Shown here in pieces: positions 48,259-59,001 of a DNA stretch of 64,000 nt. A program made the position numbers and the translations under genes. Every line of letters begins with the position of its first letter. Within the stretch, counting starts at the first letter, position 1. The DNA lies in assembly GCA_025738555.1 (NCBI GenBank), contig JAOVFP010000001.1, positions 1 to 64,000 on the forward strand, written 5' to 3'. The notes beneath the pieces were generated by a model that saw only the letters and a list, made by a program, of their open reading frames with translations, was not told where the DNA came from and made no database searches. This DNA is from Cyathus striatus. Its lineage: Eukaryota > Basidiomycota > Agaricomycetes > Agaricales > Nidulariaceae.

Positions 48259-50224
48259 GAAAATTCCGGGCACGCACAAAAGTGAGCGTGAGTTGAGCGT
48301 GCACGCTCACCTATTGAGCGTGAAAATTCGACCCTGTGCGTGATGTGAGCGTGAATATTCTATACATGAGCGTGAATAATCCTTATATGAGCGTGAGCCA
48401 ACTGGCTGTCTTATATCAACTACATACTGAATAATTGGCATAGTAAAGCATGTTTTTAATACAATTTGGTATATACTAAGCACTGTAATGTAATAATTGA
48501 AGAACACCAGTGGGTTTCATATATATATTTCATTGTTATTGTCTTCTTTATGAGTGTATATTGATATAAAATATATACCAATGATCCAGAGTGTTTAGAT
48601 ATGACTTAGAGTGTATATAAATGATTCAGAGAGTGTACATATGATCTACAAGTTGAAAAAATGACTCAGAGAGTGTAGCAGTAATTCAGACTAACAGTTA
48701 AAAATGTATAGAGCTAGAGAATGGTATATATTGAACAGTAGAAACAGGGGAAGTTTATAATGAAACAAGGGGCTCAGAAAATTACAGGAAGCTTTACAAT
48801 GAAGCAGGAAAATTAAGAACAAGGCAGGGGGATTCACAGTGAAGCAGAGACCATGGGAAATTCAAAACAAAGAATGGGGCTTTACAGTGAAGTAGGGAAC
48901 TTCAGAACAAGGAAGGGGGCTTAATAACAAAGCAGGGAAATTCACAATGAAGCAGGGAGCAATACAGGATAGACTACTACCTATCACATATATTTGCATA
49001 GTATAGCTGCATGTCAGTATTATATTTACACTCATACTTAATGCCCTTTGATTTGAGCATGAGTATGATAGATATTCTATCACATTTATAATACTTATTT
49101 ACACTTGCACTCAATGTCCTTTAACTTGAGTGTGAGTGTGATTGGCATTTTTACTCATGCTCACAAATATTACACTTATATTTCACTTGAGCATGAGCAT
49201 GATTGGTATTCCTGTTCATGCTCACAAATATTACACTCACACTCAATGCCCTTTAACTTGAGTGTGAGTATAATTGGTATTCATATTCATGCTCACAAGT
49301 ATTACACTCACACTCAATGTCCTTTAACTTGAGTGTGAGTGTGGTATTCCTATTCATGCTCACAAGTATTACACTCACACTCAATGTCCTTTAACTTGAG
49401 CATGAGTGTGATTGGTATTCTTACTCACACTCACAAATATTACACTTGCATTCAACTTGAGTGTGAGTGTGGTATTCCTATTCACACTCACAAGTATTAC
49501 ACTCATGCTCAATGTCCTTTAACTTGAGTGTGAGCGTGATTGGTATTCTTACTCATGCTCACAAATATTACACTTGCATTCAACTTGAGCATGAGTATAA
49601 TTGGTATTCCTATTCACACTTACAAGTATTACACTCACACTCAATGTCTGAGTGTGATTGGTATTCCTATTCATGCTCACAAATATTACACTTGCAACTT
49701 ACTTTTCCTCCCACATGTAAGTGAAGCCAAAATATAAATGTAACATATAATTTTTTTGTGAGCATGAAGTAAAGACTTTGAGCATGAGTTGACAGACCTT
49801 GAGCATGAGTTGATGACCTTGAGCATGAAATCTTAGACCCTGTGCGTGAATGTATGGACCCTGTGCGTGAGATGTTGACCCTGAGCGTGAAGTAAAATCG
49901 TGAGTGTGATGTGTGCATGCACACTCAATCTATGCTCACACCTTGAGTGTGAACATGAGCATGAAGTATAAATATTATTCTTCAAGATTTGACCTCATAT
50001 CTTGATTAGAAACATCACTCACATTCACAATATGACACAGACATACAACACTAGTATGTACATTTGATTTACACTCTTTTTGACCCGCAAATGGGCCATT
50101 TAGAACTAAAATAAATACCTTGAGCGTGACACACTCAATCATGCTCACTTTTGTGCGTGAAAATTTGGCCTTGAGCATGGCACGCTCAATCACGCTCACT
50201 TTTGTGCGTGCCCGGAATTTTCTA
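48259..50224. mobile_element. 1.97-kb inverted-repeat element rich in TGAGCGTGA
   Basis: Bounded by inverted termini of about 43 bp: AGAAAATTCCGGGCACGCAC.. at 48259 and its complement ending ..GGAATTTTCT at 50224, identical over the outer 34 bp. The interior has no transposase. It holds three parts: termini with many TGAGCGTGA motifs (48280-48410 and 49755-50215), degenerate short repeats with TTCACAATGAAGCAGGGA (48740-48965), and the minisatellite at 49030-49700. I could not identify a clear target-site duplication. Either a non-autonomous DNA transposon or another kind of repeat-built structure. Confidence 0.6.
49030..49700. repeat. Minisatellite, 57-71 bp units with internal palindromes
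   Basis: About nine tandem units, long (about 70 bp) and short (about 58 bp) forms tending to alternate. A typical unit runs CTCACACTCAATGTCCTTTA, ACTTGAGTGTGAGTGTGATT, GGTATTCCTATTCATGCTCA, CAAGTATTACA. Each long unit contains CTCACACTCA and its complement TGAGTGTGAG, so every unit can fold. The open frames seen across it are by-products of the repeat length, not genes. Confidence 0.85.
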
Positions 50225-51793
50225 TGTGCCCCAAAATCGCGATTTTTTGCCCAGAATGGGGGGACAAAAATCACTAAATTTTTCCTGGATTGTAGGGGGA
50301 TAGAGGATCTAGGCAACAAATTTTCGTGTTTATAGGGGGACATAGTATCTAACCTCCAGAAGTAGCAGAAATCATATATCATCTGTATTATCAGCATTAG
50401 AGCAATTTTGGCGTGTCATTAAACATTGTGCGTCACTTCTCGGAAATCCTTATGTATGTCTGAGTGAGCATATCACTGCGCATTTCAACATTAAATTCAT
50501 TTTAAGGAACTGGCTGAATAGAAGTAGGTGAAATTTCATACGGAAAAGCGGTGACTGGAATATGAACAAACTGTAGAAGACCTAGTTTGGCTACGGGACC
50601 AAAAACCCCGTGAAAATGATGATGACCGAACATTTCGCCACAATTAAAATTTAAAACATGTACACACCTTTATGTAGTAATTGGTCGTTTGCAATGAATA
50701 TTGCATAAGACCAATTGCTCAGAATTATAGAGAAAAATAAATGCACTTTAAATGCTGGAATACAGGCTTTATACCAGGCTAGAATGTGCAATTATACTGA
50801 AAAAAAAACATTGCTAGTTACACTATTTATGGGCCAGTAAGTCAGAATGAGCAGGGTCAAGTGCATGTGTGTGAGCAGAAGTAATTGAGGTACGCAGGGT
50901 ACGTGCTGGTATGCGCTGGGTTGATGCAAGAATAGATGAGGCTGTGCTGCAGGTAGTGGACATGTATCATACCTACTCCTCGGACAGGAAACAATAGGGG
51001 GATGCTAAACACAGCATTGTGGGAATATTTATGTTCCCAGTAGGGGGATGCCCGCCAAAGTGTATTTGACCTATGAGATTTTTCCGGCCAGAATAGGGGG
51101 ATCTGTATCAAACATTTGGTGGAGATTTCAAGGGTCCTTTGACACCTGATGTGTACTGGCATCACGTGTGTATCTCTGCCTGACATTTCATTGTGTATAT
51201 TCGCTACTGCTGGTTCTCAATCTCTTCAAGTCATTCCACGCTAGTCTTGGCTCACTACTCAGTGCTCCCTCAGATGTCATAGACCCATTTCAAGCATAGA
51301 GTTCCTATGGTGACATTGACTGAAGGTCTACCCTCTCGTGAGCCATACTTTTGGTGCACATAACAATTGGTACAACGCATTTCTCTATCTGGGTTTGAGA
51401 GTTATTTTCGACCTGTTTATTGCTCCCTGCTCTGCTTCCTCCACTAGCGAGGAAAGCTGACTTCGGTTATCCCATTATGACGTCCAAACTACCCCCTCAA
51501 AACTCAAACACGATCCATCTCGATTCTCTATGTTGTACCTATCCCTTACCCATCCCACTATTAACCATATTGCTGAGCACTTCGAATACAAGGTGTAATA
51601 GTGCCGATTAACACTCTTTTCGATATTGTACAACATTCCTAACCCTATACTGAGACTCGTGTACCTTAACTATTGAAACTATTGAATTACTATGATCTAT
51701 GTTAGTTAAACAAGGGGGTAGTGGGCTCTGCCGCTTGCCGGCCTTATTTCTATATTCAATTTATATTACTAAGTGGGGGGACAAATAATAAAT
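50225..51793. other. Non-coding, with recurring AGGGGGA motif
   Basis: No convincing gene. The G-run motif (T/A)AGGGGGA or GGGGGGA occurs at least seven times, always on the plus strand (about 50256, 50295, 50331, 50994, 51044, 51095, 51774). At 51711-51750 there is a block (GTAGTGGGCTCTGCCGCTTG CCGGCC) shared with 63824-63865. This may be the tail of a retroelement, but no reverse transcriptase or LTR pair is visible here. Confidence 0.4.
51711..51755. repeat. Dispersed block with GCCGCTTGCCGGCC, copy 1
   Basis: GGTAGTGGGCTCTGCCGCTT followed by GCCGGCCTTATTTCT is repeated in the same orientation at 63822-63865 (one or two changes). GC-rich against an AT-rich background. Confidence 0.7.
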
Positions 51794-52174
51794 TTACGGG
51801 AACATCATACGAATATAATCTAAACATCCAGGCTGGATGACTAAGGCGGCTTTGACAAAAACTGCAGATACTCCGAACGCGAGCAGACCGCAGAGAAGGC
51901 TAACAGTGCACATGATCCTCCGAACAAGGCTTACAATCGGAAATGCTGAATTGGTTCTGACTTTTATTTTGCGGATGCTAACGGGGCAGCAGTGCGTGAA
52001 CGAATCGACGATAGATACAGAACGGAATGGTAGCGAAACTCTACCACCTGGGACGATGTCAGCCACAGGAAGATTCTTCAACAATGTAAGACAGACCTTG
52101 AACAGTGTTACTTGAACCGACTCTTGGTGTCGATGAGGCTTGAGCTTGAACAAGCGAGCGATTGTAAGTGCCAT
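51794..52174 (-). CDS. Possible small membrane protein
   Basis: A single 126-codon frame on the minus strand (start ATG at 52174, MALTIARLFKLKPHRHQES). It has a hydrophobic stretch near residues 95-115 (IMCTVSLLCGLLAFGVSAVF) that could span a membrane, preceded by basic residues. No homology that I recognise and no intron. A chance frame cannot be excluded. It overlaps a shorter plus-strand frame that I reject. Confidence 0.3.
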   Translation of the reverse strand: MALTIARLFKLKPHRHQESVQVTLFKVCLTLLKNLPVADIVPGGRVSLPFRSVSIVDSFTHCCPVSIRKIKVRTNSAFPIVSLVRRIMCTVSLLCGLLAFGVSAVFVKAALVIQPGCLDYIRMMFP

Positions 52175-52693
52175 TAATAGCAAAGGATGTCATATTAACA
52201 GTCGTAGGGTGTAGAAGTACGAAGTATTACTTCTAGCACTAGACGAAAGTGCCGTGTGCGTGATGGATGGACGGAAGATAGATAGATGGGCAGAAGGATA
52301 ATCGGAAAGGTGATTTAAATAAGTGAATTATAATTACTGAATGAAAACAACTCAATAGGTGAATTCATTTTTCTTTATTAAGTTTCAATTCATTTTTCCA
52401 CGTCTCCTTTCTTTCTGCTTCTATCCTTTGTCTCTCACCTGAACCATGAACCGCACTAAACTTACTAAGCAGTCTCGCATGAAGCCCAAGGTATCTACTA
52501 GAACGAATTCAGGTATGAACTTGATAACCAGCTATGTTTATGTTGAATAGCAAACAATCCACGGTAGACCTCGCTTCATCGTCAAGCTCTCAGTCCAAAG
52601 CTCTTTCTGACGTTCGCATTGTATCATTCGGTAAGTGTCCTGAACCTAGCCAGCTTACTCTGGCTAACATTAACAGAATATGCGAATAAAACC
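52175..52693. other. Upstream region of SET gene, possible extra 5' exons
   Basis: A coding-like exon at about 52551-52630 (KQSTVDLASSSSSQSKALSD, then VRIVSF) can splice through GTAAGT..AACAG (about 52631-52678) in frame into the SET gene at EYANKT. An ATG at 52446 (MNRTKLTKQSRMKPK) may be the true start, but I could not find a splice pair with matching phase between the two. Confidence 0.4.
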
Positions 52694-54013
52694 ATGGCAG
52701 ACACCAGTGTTAGTCCCAACGAACGTCACTGCACTGCCAACACTGTGTCTCTTCCCACAACTCCAGACCTACCCTCCAATGCACTCATATGTACCCGCAT
52801 TCCGCAGTCTCAAAATGATACACTCGGTGCTTCCGAATGCATTTTATACCCACATACTAAGCAAAACATCATCAAGACCCCTAGCTTTGGACGATTGCCT
52901 CCTTCACCAGATCGTTCTTGGGCTGCGTACGAAATCCGAAGTAGAGGTTCAGTGGCGGGCCAGGGAATGTTTGCTAAGCGGGCACTCAAAGTTGGAGATT
53001 TAATTTTAGTTGAGAGACCACTGATGATGGTTCCTCTTCCCATCGATCTTAGTGAGGTCTCGAAGTTTCCAGATGAACTACGTGACGTGATAAAGCAAGG
53101 TGACAAGACACCTAACTCTATCATGGACGCTACGGTGAAGGTGGCGTTTAGTCGTTTGACTCCGAAGAATCAGAAGGCATTCCTGGCTCTTTCTAATGCA
53201 CACAGCGGTTCTACCTTCAAATATAGTGCTATTTGGACTAGCAACTCGTTCGAACTTTTTGCACCCGGGATCTTAGGAGATGGAGAGAAAAATGACATAT
53301 ATAGTATGTTATTCAAAGATATCTCGAGAATAAATCATAGGTGAATATCCATATTCTACTTTCAAACCTTGCCATCGTAGTTCGACTTTATGTCTTATGC
53401 TTCACCTTTTAGCTGCAGACCAAACTGCGTGTTCAGCTTCGATGTTGCGTCTTTCTCATTTCAAGCTCGCGCATCGAAGCCTATCGCCATCGGGGAGGAG
53501 ATATTCTACGCGTATACCGACCCACTTCAGTTCTCTACTGCCGCAAAACGTCAAGGAAATCTAAAAGATTACGGGTTCACATGCACCTGCACTGCCTGCT
53601 CCCCATCCATTTCAACCGCTACCTCAAATTCCACCACGGAGTCTGAATCAAACTCATCGCTATCTGAATCTGACTTAAGACGCACGTTAATCAGCGACAC
53701 CTTCATCCATTATGAATCCACCATCAACTTTCGTAATATTGATCAATTCAAGAATATTATATATGTCCGGGATGTAAACAACATGTATCGTGGGCTCATG
53801 GATGACATGGAGAAGGAAGGACTGTCCGGGATAAATGCCTACCGAACAGTTTTGGATGTGTACACTATGACGAGTTTGGTTCTGGCAAAGTCTGGAAGTG
53901 ACGAAGAGAAGATGAAGTTTAGGCGTGCTGCGCAGAGTATGAAGGCTACTGCATCTCGGTATGCGTTGGCGCATGATGGGTGTTTTGAGACATCTATTTG
54001 GGATGGATACTGA
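52694..54013 (+). CDS. SET-domain protein (SMYD-like)
   Basis: Exons 52694-53340 and 53413-54013, 1248 bp and 415 residues from the ATG at MADTSVSPNER. The true N-terminus may lie further upstream. SET domains are lysine methyltransferases using S-adenosylmethionine. Visible here: the SET N-terminal block YEIRSRGSVAGQGMFAKRAL followed by GDLILVERPL, and, reconstructed across the intron, the SAM/catalytic core SRINHSCRPNC, followed by SFQARASKPIAIGEEIFYAY and a Cys-containing post-SET region (DYGFTCTCTACSP). The 45-50 residue lysine-rich insert between the two SET halves and the lack of a MYND finger are typical of the many basidiomycete SET proteins of unknown target. The Ser/Glu-rich linker after the post-SET region leads to a helical C-terminus. 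Target, histone or other, is not predictable. Confidence 0.88.
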
Positions 54014-54388
54014 GAGTTAAACTGTATAGTCATTAATTCCGATGTGAACTCCACTGAGTGAGCCAGACTGGCTTATTTTAACAGAGAGTTATAAAGCACG
54101 TTAAATCATGGGATAAGGGATGAAATATATGAAGAGAGCGAGAGGAGGATACTTATGTTGAGATGCCGACAAGGAAATGATAAGACCTTGAAGTCAACCG
54201 TTGAGCGCTCTGTCGGTTGACCTAGTTTATGTGCTACGTCGAGTGATATATCAGGTATCACACCAAGGTGATATGTCAGATATACGTGTATGCGACAGAA
54301 CATTTCACAAGTTGAAAAGAATAGCGTCCAAGACCAAGTAAATTACAATACATTATCATACATCAACTACACCACCATTACCAAAAAA
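54014..54388. other. Intergenic, no gene seen
   Basis: Short spacer between convergent genes, AT-rich, probably 3' flanks of both. Confidence 0.45.
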
Positions 54389-57258
54389 CCCTAATTCTTC
54401 CCCATCATCCTCTTCCCCAACTCAACCTTCTCCTCATCATGCCCCAACTTACCACTAATAACTTTCACCTCGCCTTTAATCTTATCCATGAACCTATGTT
54501 TTTCCTTCCCACCAGCACTATCCATCTCCTCCAACGATGAATTATTACCACGTGAAGCAGATGGTTCCTCGGAGGAGTGAAATCGTACTTTCGTAGCACC
54601 TGCGCGGCGTGTTGGATCGGATTTGTGGGTCCAGTTGGCATGTCCGATTGGTCTTTGACTGGGTGTGTCGAACTGGAGACGGTGGTGGAAGATGTCTGCT
54701 TGTGACCTGCGCCGAAAGGACCCTCGTGTCCTGCCGTAGCACGTGTAGAGTTAGGACTATCTGTACCTTAATCGTTAGGTCGAATGTAAACCGGAAACGT
54801 ACATAAAAGACGTACCAATGTTTTGATTCTGTAACCCTTTCTCATCCACAGGTTGACCTTTCCACTCTCCTCCTGAAGAAGAGACGGGATGTGTATACGA
54901 GTGTGAAGCGGGACTACGCCATGTATCTTCGCTTTGGAGAATCGTTGTTATGGCTGTGGTGGCTCCTACGGATGTGGCCCAAAAGGAAAAGATCAGTAAC
55001 GCAACAAATACTACAGTTTGCGACAGGCAAACCCCGCTAATTTTTTGAGTGAACTTGAGCGATTTTTTCAGCAACGACAAATAAGTTTTAGACTCCGAAA
55101 ACCGTCGGAATAGCGTAGTTACGATGTATTAATTAAGATTCCACGAGCCGATTTTTCAATTTCCGATTTTTTCATTTTTTGACCCAAAAATTTGGCACTC
55201 TGCCATAAAAAATAGTAAAATTCATGAAAAATGTGTTTTTGGCATCCTTACATCAATAGCGATATGATCCCATAAAAATATCAGTCCCTGAACTGCCTAA
55301 TTTGGTGCCAAAAATTGTCTTTTTAAACACTATGACTGAGGATTTACCCAAGAAAAGAGCTGAAATACCAGCTGACTTTGCAATAATTCGTCAAAAACTG
55401 ATTTTCAGCAATTAGAACTATCCTCACTACTGCTTAGAGCCCAGTACAATACTAAAAATGTGATCACTAGGGTATCTAAGCCACAAGCTATAACTAATTA
55501 AATATTAATCACCAATGAAGAACATCTTTTTAAGCTTCTGCCAAATATCATTGTGAATTGAATCCAGTAGAGATGACTGATACAAAGAAAGATACGTAGA
55601 GAGCTTCTGAACAATGCAGAACTGTTTCAAATATTATGTTGTAGAGATAAAGAATGTGTTGAGGCCTAAACAAAGAAATTTTCTTTCAATTCATCAATAT
55701 GCTCTATGTTTCAAACCTTTCCTTTTTCTTCCAATAAATATACTATGTATCTACTTCCTCTCAATCAAGTGAAATTGGCCCCCCTTTCTCGACACCATAG
55801 AACACCCAAGGTTGAACAGATGTTCACCGACTCGCTAATTAATTATGAAGAAAAAGACTAGGGGAAGGAGACTTGAGCAATGACACGGCCTTTGGTAACG
55901 CTAATTACAGTATTTATTGGGACTGGGTAAAGCAGGATACCGACGATCTTGAGTCTTGTTAAGTAATAGCAGCGTTGAGGGCGATACAGGAGTGTCGGCG
56001 TTGAAGGGAGAAAGTGAGAGAAAGCGTGAACAACGCGAGTGAACGCGTCGACGCGCGCATCACTTGATTACGTAATTGGAATCGTAATATATCGATTTTT
56101 GGAGTGCAGGCAAAACACCTGCTCTACAATGTAAAACATATGTGTAATATATCACTATTGTATCACTTTCTGTTCTTGTACAACTACATAATGTGCATGC
56201 AATAAAATTTTGCACTTAAAATTAGGAAAAGGTATACTGTTATGCACCCAATATACACTAGTTTCAGGTCCCATGAGACCTATAAGGCCTTCAGAGTTGG
56301 CCTGACCCGTGCATTACCCTAGTAACATGTTGATTTTTTTGTCAAAAAAATTGGCACACCCATTTTCTCGTGGGAATTTCTCAAAAACATCGTTTTTGTA
56401 TGTATTTTGACTTTCTGAATCTGAATCTGTAATTAGTTTTCCCTAAAAAATTCATTTTCCTATCGTAATAAAATTGGCGGGGTTTGCCTGTCGCAAACTG
56501 TAGTAAGAAGAATGGAGTGATGTACGAAGCAGCAGTCGATCCGGTCTCTTTCATCTTCTCACCCGACGGTGTATAGCCAGCAGCCGTACTATCAGCTGAC
56601 AATCCCGTATCCTGCATCTGCTCCGTTGAAGGGGAATAGTCAAACGCAGTATCCTTAACCTCTCCTGTTGAAGGCACATGCTCGCACGTGGCACTTCATA
56701 CGTCTTTGGCGCTTTGTACACCTGCGCCTGTTACGTTGCCAGCGAGTATCCCTACGTTCTGAGCTGCCTTCTGCGTTGTCTCCGGTGCCGACTTTCGTTC
56801 GTGTCTTGATGGGACTCATGGGAGGATATGTTGCCTAAGGCGAAGTCGGGAGCGGTTGTGTGTGTTGTGGATGAAGTGGTAGTGCGGAACGGGTTGGGTT
56901 GTTGGATTGTGAAGTGGTAGGGTACGGTGTGTGAGTAGATAAGGTGGACGATTCGTTAGATGTGTCGGTGAACTGGGAGGTAGACGAGAGGGGATCCTTT
57001 TTCGTTGTAGTGGCTGTGATGGTCTCTTTGACAGGAGTCGATCCCTCGAGTTGAGAATGCGTAGCTGGGGCTTTGGGATCGCGAGCTGGAAGTTGTATGG
57101 ATGCAATGTTGGATAGTCACGTCACGATGATCACGTAAGTGATATGTTTCGGAAAGGTTCCGAGCTTTCTCCGAGTGGGAATCGGCAACGTAACTGTCAC
57201 CACAGCTTTGAAACTTGTTCTCCCAGCTTTCAGCTTCCGTAGGTATGCTGAATGACAT
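54389..57258 (-). pseudogene. Decayed CsbD-like/disordered protein gene, split by a transposon
   Basis: Minus strand. The N-terminal exon starts at 57258 (MSFSIPTEAESWENKFQSCG). Coding-like blocks continue in changing frames: KETITATTTKKDPLSSTSQ, then TTQKAAQNVGILAGNVTGAG, an in-frame TGA where CGA would fit, and HVPSTGEVKDTAFDYSPS, TEQMQDTGLSADST. The 1493-bp element follows. Beyond it are TTAITTILQSEDTWRSP and, at the 3' end, EKHRFMDKIKGEVKVISGK, LGHDEEKVELGKRMMGKN with a TAA at 54389-54391. That last motif is the same CsbD-like signature (DKI.G.EVK..GKL..(D/P)E.V..GK) as in the 45.9-kb gene. Sites flanking the element look like one 60-65-bp intron, but the phases do not match, so several lesions exist. 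Confidence 0.6.
55011..56503. mobile_element. 1493-bp DNA transposon with perfect 27-bp inverted ends
   Basis: The left end CTACAGTTTGCGACAGGCAA.. (55011-55037) and right end (56477-56503) are perfect 27-bp inverted repeats. Both ends are flanked by TA (55009-55010 and 56504-56505), the target duplication of the Tc1/mariner (IS630) superfamily. The interior is AT-rich and contains no transposase frame, so the element is non-autonomous. Near both ends there are T-rich GTCAAAAAA/TTGGCAC stretches in inverted relation. It sits in what appears to have been an intron of the surrounding disordered-protein gene. Confidence 0.85.
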
Positions 57259-57842
57259 ATCTACTCTACATCAATTCGTATCAAGTGTTAATTCCAATCG
57301 AAATTCTCTTCAATCATAAGTGAATTTCGGAATTTAACATTGTAGCTACTGCCATCCGGTGCTAAGCAATATGAAAGCGTTGGCAGTTATTAGTTCCAAC
57401 CTCCCAGATCGAAATGAATACAACTTCAAGTACTTGTCATATGATACATTGCGAAAGAAAGATTGTGTCCGTTAATCGTAGCAAAGTGACGACGAAGTAA
57501 TATCTAATGCAATTAAGGCACAGAATGTCCTCCTCGTCGATAACGCACCGGTAGCCAATTTGACTATCATATTCAATCCCTTTTCCGAAACACTCCACGA
57601 GATTTTTCCTTTAAATTGTATTGAATCGTCGGTGCCGGCCGGCTTCTATAGTCTATGTAAGCAATGCCTGTGGTATACTCAATATAATTTGAATAAATGA
57701 TTCACGTTCAATCATACATTTACTCCATTTCACATAAAAGCCTCAGTCAGTCGGTCAGCTTATTTCTACACCTCTTCCACTATCTTCCATTTTCCATCAC
57801 CCCAACCCTTCGTCTATATCATCGTTTAACTGCATTCATAAT
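57259..57842. other. Intergenic, no gene seen
   Basis: AT-rich. Contains TTGAATCGTCGGTGCCGGCC at 57623, which recurs (one change) at 58815. No other feature supported. Confidence 0.4.
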
Positions 57843-58600
57843 ATGTCAACTACTACCGACGATACGACAAGTTATACAAGTTTCCGCCCAAGTTCGCACG
57901 ATATTGCCATGTATTAAATAGTTCCAGACATCTGACATCATTTTAGAATGCAGGAGGGCCATAGTCTTAGACCCGACTGAGAACGAAACCGACAGTACGT
58001 CATCTCGTTGTAGATACACTTTTAACTTACAAAGTACCCCAGACGAAGATATTCTAGGAGGTAGCACTGCTGCTGCCCTACATTCCGCTCCAACCGAGAA
58101 TGAAAAGAGCAGTATGTCGTCTCTTTGCGGATAGGCTCAAGACTTACAGTTTACACCAGGCGAAACGATTCCTTCCTTCAACAGTGGCTTCAACACACCG
58201 ATTGCTGAAGGTAAGTGTTCGCATTTAATGATTCTGTCCTGGCTTATCTAGGGGTGCAGATAAAACCGACTGCACTAGCAGTTCAGAGCCCAAGGTACAC
58301 CAAACGACGAGACTGACGTCTCGGTGCTTGAATTTTCTAGGGCTCGCACTCCACACCACGTAAATCCAATTCCACCCCATTCCCCATCCACTAATTATCA
58401 CCATATCCAGCATTATACGCCCCGTAAAATTCATACTCAACAAACCACTACGAGCCGCAATAAAAGTTGTAAAACTATCACTAGGCGCAATAGTGCTATA
58501 TACAACTCTCCGCTGGATAGTGATGGGTACTTGCATTACCGGTTTCATATTATGCGATTGCCAAAGTGTGTTTTATCGGAATCTCGCGGGTGTGCTTAAT
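57843..58600 (+). CDS. Possible multi-exon gene for a disordered protein
   Basis: I do not recognise this product. A chain of short coding-like segments separated by GT..AG sequences runs on the plus strand: MSTTTDDTTSYTSFRPSSHD (57843), RRAIVLDPTENETD, TPDEDILGGSTAAALHSAP, TENEKS, FTPGETIPSFNSGFNTPIAE, then ADKTDCTSSSEPK, and a longer final exon ending near 58599. Introns would be about 40-55 bp. The repeated TENE(T/K)(D/S) block suggests an internal duplication, since two exons share ..PTENE.. and the donor context AGTA(C/T)GTC. The joins are not all verified for phase, so boundaries are approximate. Confidence 0.4.
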
Positions 58601-59000
58601 GAGGTGTTTGTGTTCGTGAAAGATTCTACGTCTGTTGCTAATTTGGGCTGTTTGTTATGGAGGTGTTGAAGTATTCAACTTGGTACTGGGTTGATGTGTA
58701 TATTTAATCCCTGCTTATTGTTATAATTATGAATGGACGGTGGAATTGTGTTTCGGTCAGCCTGTCTTCCAATAAGCTATTTCTCTGTAGCTGCTAGATG
58801 GACTAAGAGTTGAATCTTCGGTGCCGGCCGAATTCCATCGTCAACACGCGCAACGTCTGACTTCGCGATACTTAATTCAAAAATATAATTCATACTGGAA
58901 GACCTCTGTCATCACATCAATGATGACTGTGGACTCTTTGGTATGTGATTTACGTGTTATATGCTCTAAATTACTTACAGAATATATCTGAATAGCCACT
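58601..59000. other. Intergenic, no gene seen
   Basis: Contains the second TTGAATCTTCGGTGCCGGCC copy (58815). A GTATGT..TTACAG intron-like stretch at about 58940-58980 may be what is left of the 5' part of the hAT transposase gene. Confidence 0.35.
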
Positions 59001-59001
59001 T

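Noticed and set aside
49030..49700. CRISPR-like array (regular repeats separated by spacers)
   Set aside because: The repeats are contiguous and imperfect without unique spacers, the host is a eukaryote, and there are no cas genes. It is a minisatellite.
49105..49737. Open frames of 62-85 codons across the minisatellite
   Set aside because: They are translations of the tandem repeat in which stop codons happen to be rare. No start context, domain or conserved frame.
51837..52115. 92-codon plus-strand frame
   Set aside because: Opposite-strand overlap with the slightly more plausible minus-strand frame; no features of its own.
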